Source of the DNA: Niveispirillum sp.
Lineage (GTDB): Bacteria > Pseudomonadota > Alphaproteobacteria > Azospirillales > Azospirillaceae
DNA: 17,004 nucleotides
Reading direction: 5' to 3'
Assembly (NCBI GenBank): GCA_016463045.1
Contig: JAEMSB010000017.1
Location: 1 to 17,004 of the forward strand
In this document: positions 14,242 through 17,004 of the stretch, in pieces
Layout: each line of letters starts with the position of its first letter
Numbering within the stretch: the stretch's first letter is position 1
Position numbers and translations under genes: made by a program
The notes under the pieces: generated by a model
What the model saw: the letters and a program-made list of their open reading frames with translations, nothing else
Told to the model about the DNA's origin: nothing
Databases searched by the model: none

Positions 14242-16299
14242 TCAGGCGGTGGCGAGCGGGCGGATCAGGATCAGCCCGTAATCGTCAACCTCCGCCCCAT
14301 GGTCGGGCAGCAGCACGGTGGTGCTGTCCATCTCACAAATGATGGCGGGACCCGTGATGAAATCGCCGGCCTTCAGCTTGGCCCGGTCATAGATGACCGC
14401 CGAATGTTCCTTGCCATCGGCCCAGATCGCATGGTCGCGCACCTTGGCCGCCGACGGGTCGCCATTGCCCTTGGGCAGCTTTTCCAGCCGGATGGCGGAT
14501 GCCTTGCCCAGGGCCGTGGCGCGCACAGTCACCAGTTCGCGGTCACTGTCCAGGCAGAAGGTGAAAAGACGCTCATGCTCCTTGTCGAAGGCGGCGGCCA
14601 GGGCCTCCAACCCGCCATCGGCAAACCCGTCCAGGGAAACGGGCAGAGACACTTCAAACGCTTGACCGGAATAGCGAACACCCGCTTCGAAGGTGATTTC
14701 CTGGTCCGTTTCGGCCACGCCTTCCGCCAGCAGTTCCCGCGCCACGGCTGCGCGCAGGTCGGCCAGCAGGCCGGCAACATCGCCATTGGTGACATCGGCA
14801 AAAACCTTGCCCACCGACTTGGCCCGTTCGGCGCGCAGACGCGTGGTGGCGTCACCGAAGGCGCAGAGCACACCGGGGCTGGGCGGCACGATAACCGGCC
14901 AGCTTCCCAACAGCTTGCCCAGCGCATTGGCATGCAGCGGCCCGGCACCGCCAAAGGCCACCAGTGCGAAATCGCGCGGGTCGTAGCCCTGCTGGACAGA
15001 GATCAGGCGCAGGGCACCCATCATCGTCTCATTGGCGATGGAGTAGATGCCATTGGCTGCCGCCGCCAGATCAATGCCCAGCGTATCGGCAATCCCCTGC
15101 ACCGATGCCGCCGCCGCTGGCCGGTCCAGGCGCATGGTACCGCCCAGCAACTCTTCGGGCAGGTAACCCAGCACGACATTGGCATCGGTCACGGTCGGCT
15201 TGTCCCCACCACGCGAGTAGCAGACAGGGCCAGGCACGGCACCAGCCGACGCCGGGCCGACACGTAGCGCCTTGGTCAGTTCCGGGACAAAGGCGATGGA
15301 CCCGCCGCCGGCGCCAACCGTACGGATATCCAAAGAGGTGGCGCGCACCTTCAGGTCACCGCACTCGGTCTCCCGCGCCAGCCGCGGTTGACCATTTTCG
15401 ATCAGGGCCACGTCGGTCGACGTGCCGCCGACATCGACGGTCAGCAGGTTTTTGAAGCCCGACTTGCCGCAGACCCACAAGGCCCCTGCCACACCGCCGG
15501 CAGGCCCGCTCATCAGCAGATTGACGGGATGATCCTGCGCCTTTTCAAAGCTCATCAACCCGGCGTCGGAGCGCAGCAGGTTCATCTGCCCATTCATGCC
15601 GGCCTTGTTCAACTCGGCCTTCAGGTTGCGCACATAATTGGCCACACGCGGGCGGACATAGGAATTGGCGACGGTGGTCAGGGCGCGTTCATATTCCTGC
15701 ATCTCCGGCAGGACTTCGGATGACAGCGACACGGGCAGGTCGGGGAATACCTCCCGTGCGATCTGTCCGGCCCGCACCTCATGTGCGTCATTGCGATAGG
15801 CATTGATGAAGGCGATGGTCAGGGCCTCGATCCCCTCCCCCTTCAGCTTTTCCAGGGCGGTGCGCAGGGCTGCCTCGTCCAGCGGCGTGACGATGGACCC
15901 GTCCGCGCCAATGCGTTCCGGCACCTCCACAGTGCATTCCAGCGGGGCCGTCAGCGGCGGCTTGTTCCAGACGATCCAGCCGGCCAAACCGCCGGGCACG
16001 AAGCTGCGTGCAATGTGCAGGACCTGGCGATAACCGTCCGTGGTCACCAACCCCACCCGCGCCCCCGTGCTGGTCAGCACCGTGTTGGTGGCGACGGTCG
16101 TGCCATGCATGAAAAGCTGCACATCCTTCGGGTCGATCCCCGCCTTGGCACAGATTTTCAGGGTGCCGGTGACGACAGCGACCGATGGATCGTGCGGGGT
16201 GGAGGGCACCTTGTCGCGGAAGGTTTCACCCGTCTCATCCTCGATCAGCAGCAGGTCCGTGAAGGTTCCCCCCACGTCCACGCCGAGCCTGTAAGCCAT
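14242..16299 (-). CDS. HyuA-type ATP-binding subunit of a hydantoinase/oxoprolinase/ATP-dependent carboxylase family enzyme
   Basis: The product is 685 aa with the two-lobed ASKHA-like ATPase fold of HyuA. The phosphate-binding motif DVGGTFTD is at 8-15, HGTTVATN at 65-72, SGPAGGV at 264-270, and the second phosphate motif DVGGTSTD at 289-296. A C-terminal domain follows (GAGPLHA, then VRYSGQAFEVSLP). The subunit uses ATP to activate the substrate, a cyclic amide or the enol of a ketone, for the HyuB partner. It lies 28 bp before hyuB and 60 bp after the HMG-CoA lyase-like gene in one operon. ATG 16299 has AGGAG 7 nt upstream. The neighbouring lyase argues for breakdown of an organic acid or ketone rather than hydantoin salvage, since no hydantoin racemase, carbamoylase or uracil/hydantoin transporter is seen; this is inference. 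Confidence 0.88.
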   Translation of the reverse strand: MAYRLGVDVGGTFTDLLLIEDETGETFRDKVPSTPHDPSVAVVTGTLKICAKAGIDPKDVQLFMHGTTVATNTVLTSTGARVGLVTTDGYRQVLHIARSFVPGGLAGWIVWNKPPLTAPLECTVEVPERIGADGSIVTPLDEAALRTALEKLKGEGIEALTIAFINAYRNDAHEVRAGQIAREVFPDLPVSLSSEVLPEMQEYERALTTVANSYVRPRVANYVRNLKAELNKAGMNGQMNLLRSDAGLMSFEKAQDHPVNLLMSGPAGGVAGALWVCGKSGFKNLLTVDVGGTSTDVALIENGQPRLARETECGDLKVRATSLDIRTVGAGGGSIAFVPELTKALRVGPASAGAVPGPVCYSRGGDKPTVTDANVVLGYLPEELLGGTMRLDRPAAAASVQGIADTLGIDLAAAANGIYSIANETMMGALRLISVQQGYDPRDFALVAFGGAGPLHANALGKLLGSWPVIVPPSPGVLCAFGDATTRLRAERAKSVGKVFADVTNGDVAGLLADLRAAVARELLAEGVAETDQEITFEAGVRYSGQAFEVSLPVSLDGFADGGLEALAAAFDKEHERLFTFCLDSDRELVTVRATALGKASAIRLEKLPKGNGDPSAAKVRDHAIWADGKEHSAVIYDRAKLKAGDFITGPAIICEMDSTTVLLPDHGAEVDDYGLILIRPLATA

Positions 16300-16359
16300 T
16301 CTAAAACTCCTGTTCCCGAATGTTTTCTGCTTTTGATGCGGCGTGGATTTTTCCCGCCG

Positions 16360-17004
16360 CTATTTCGCCTTCGCCGGCGGCGGGAAGATGCCCGCCCGGC
16401 CCAGCATGGCCGGATTCCGGCGTCCGATGATCCCTTCCAACCAACTAGCGGCCTCAATGGCGGCGGCAAGATCCACGCCGGTCGCGATCTTCATGCGGTT
16501 CAGCATGTAGACCAGATCCTCGGTCGGGATATTACCCGTAGCCGCAGGTGCAAACGGGCAGCCGCCAATGCCGCCCAGCGAGCTGTCCAGGACGCCGACA
16601 CCAGCCATCACGGCGGCATAGGCATTGGCGATGCCGGTGTTCCGGGTATTGTGGAAATGAGCGCGCAAACGGATACCGGGCAGCGCCGCCGACACGGCGG
16701 CAAACCGTTCCGCCACATCGGCGGGGCTGGCCACGCCGATCGTGTCGGCCAACGCGATTTCATCCACGCCATGGCCGGCGGCGCGTTTCGCCACCTCCAC
16801 CACACGCTCCACCGGCACCTCCCCTTCAAAGGGGCAGCCGAAGGAGGCGCCGATGGTGATGCTAGTCGGCATCTTTGCGGCCTTGGCCGCCGCCGCCACC
16901 TCTGCCCAGCCCGTCAGCGTCTCCATCGTTGGCGCGCCATTGTTGCGCTGACTGAAGGTATCGGACGCCACCAGGACGTAATTGACCTCCGTTACCCCGG
17001 CGGC
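16360..17004 (-). CDS. HMG-CoA lyase-like (DRE-TIM) aldol lyase, 5' end cut by the window edge
   Basis: 214 residues of the C-terminal part are present; the frame is open to the right edge, and roughly 85-90 N-terminal residues should lie beyond it. The fold is the HMGL-like TIM barrel. The metal-binding HxH is at 116-118 of the fragment (RAHFHNTRNTG), and an ADTIG strand end is at 86-90. The family glycine-rich cysteine loop GGIGGCPFAPAATGNIPTED is at 144-163, with the probable catalytic Cys149. In HMG-CoA lyases the second His is followed by DT; here it is NTRNTG, which points to a related lyase of unknown acyl-CoA specificity. Such enzymes split 3-hydroxy-3-methylacyl-CoA-like substrates into acetyl-CoA (or acetoacetate) and a ketone or keto acid. 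It is the first visible gene of the operon with hyuA and hyuB; the small GCGGCG/CGCCGC repeat at its stop codon (16338-16360) is not a convincing terminator. Confidence 0.85.
   Translation of the reverse strand, partial: AAGVTEVNYVLVASDTFSQRNNGAPTMETLTGWAEVAAAAKAAKMPTSITIGASFGCPFEGEVPVERVVEVAKRAAGHGVDEIALADTIGVASPADVAERFAAVSAALPGIRLRAHFHNTRNTGIANAYAAVMAGVGVLDSSLGGIGGCPFAPAATGNIPTEDLVYMLNRMKIATGVDLAAAIEAASWLEGIIGRRNPAMLGRAGIFPPPAKAK

Noticed and set aside
14188..15267. A 359-codon plus-strand open frame opposite hyuA
   Set aside because: It mirrors the HyuA coding frame and has no motif of its own.
12336..16299. Firm call as 5-oxoprolinase or N-methylhydantoinase
   Set aside because: The HyuA/HyuB fold covers several reactions, and the neighbours do not include genes specific to those pathways.
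16338..16360. GCGGCG...CGCCGC repeat at the end of the HMG-CoA lyase-like gene
   Set aside because: The arms are only 6 bp, there is a bulge, it overlaps the stop codon, and the downstream genes appear co-transcribed, so it is not called a terminator.

Overview
This window most likely comes from an alphaproteobacterium of the sphingomonad or Niveispirillum-like kind. The reasons are high GC with strong third-position bias, two TonB-dependent receptors with the 'EI(I/V)VTA' TonB box common in that group, and a GH106 alpha-L-rhamnosidase of about the size known from Sphingomonas. The genus is an inference; no rRNA or tRNA gene is present. I saw no CRISPR array, insertion sequence or prophage gene.

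Left part (1-10600), a candidate plant-glycoside utilisation locus. On the minus strand a TonB-dependent receptor (1406-3742) is followed by the two subunits of a C-glycoside deglycosidase, alpha (409-1326) and beta (12-416), apparently as one transcription unit. Divergent from it are a TetR-family regulator (4159-4872) and, 62 bp further on, a secreted GH106 alpha-L-rhamnosidase (4935-8243). The shared intergenic region (3743-4158) holds a good minus-strand promoter, a perfect 18-bp palindrome just upstream of tetR, and a second inverted repeat with the same CGCAA/TTGCG half-sites in the receptor leader. A second TonB-dependent receptor (8289-10598, minus) converges on the rhamnosidase across a strong hairpin. 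The simplest model is as follows. A rhamnosylated, C-glycosylated plant phenolic is bound at the outer membrane and its O-linked rhamnose is removed. The C-glycoside is oxidised by an enzyme not in the window, and the C-C bond to the sugar is then cleaved by the alpha/beta deglycosidase. TetR probably senses the substrate or a product.

Middle part (10600-12330). An FCD-type GntR regulator (10908-11582) is divergent from the second receptor. It is followed by an AbrB/MazE-type antitoxin and PIN-domain toxin pair (11646-12262). The pair overlaps by 4 bp, is preceded by a perfect inverted repeat, and has visibly lower GC than its neighbours, so it is probably an acquired cassette.

Right part (12336-17004, all minus). 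An operon runs from an HMG-CoA lyase-like gene cut by the window edge, through a HyuA-type ATPase subunit, to a HyuB-type subunit. This enzyme family includes hydantoinases, 5-oxoprolinases and acetone/acetophenone carboxylases; the exact substrate cannot be read from sequence alone. A 13-bp hairpin separates it from the convergent toxin gene.
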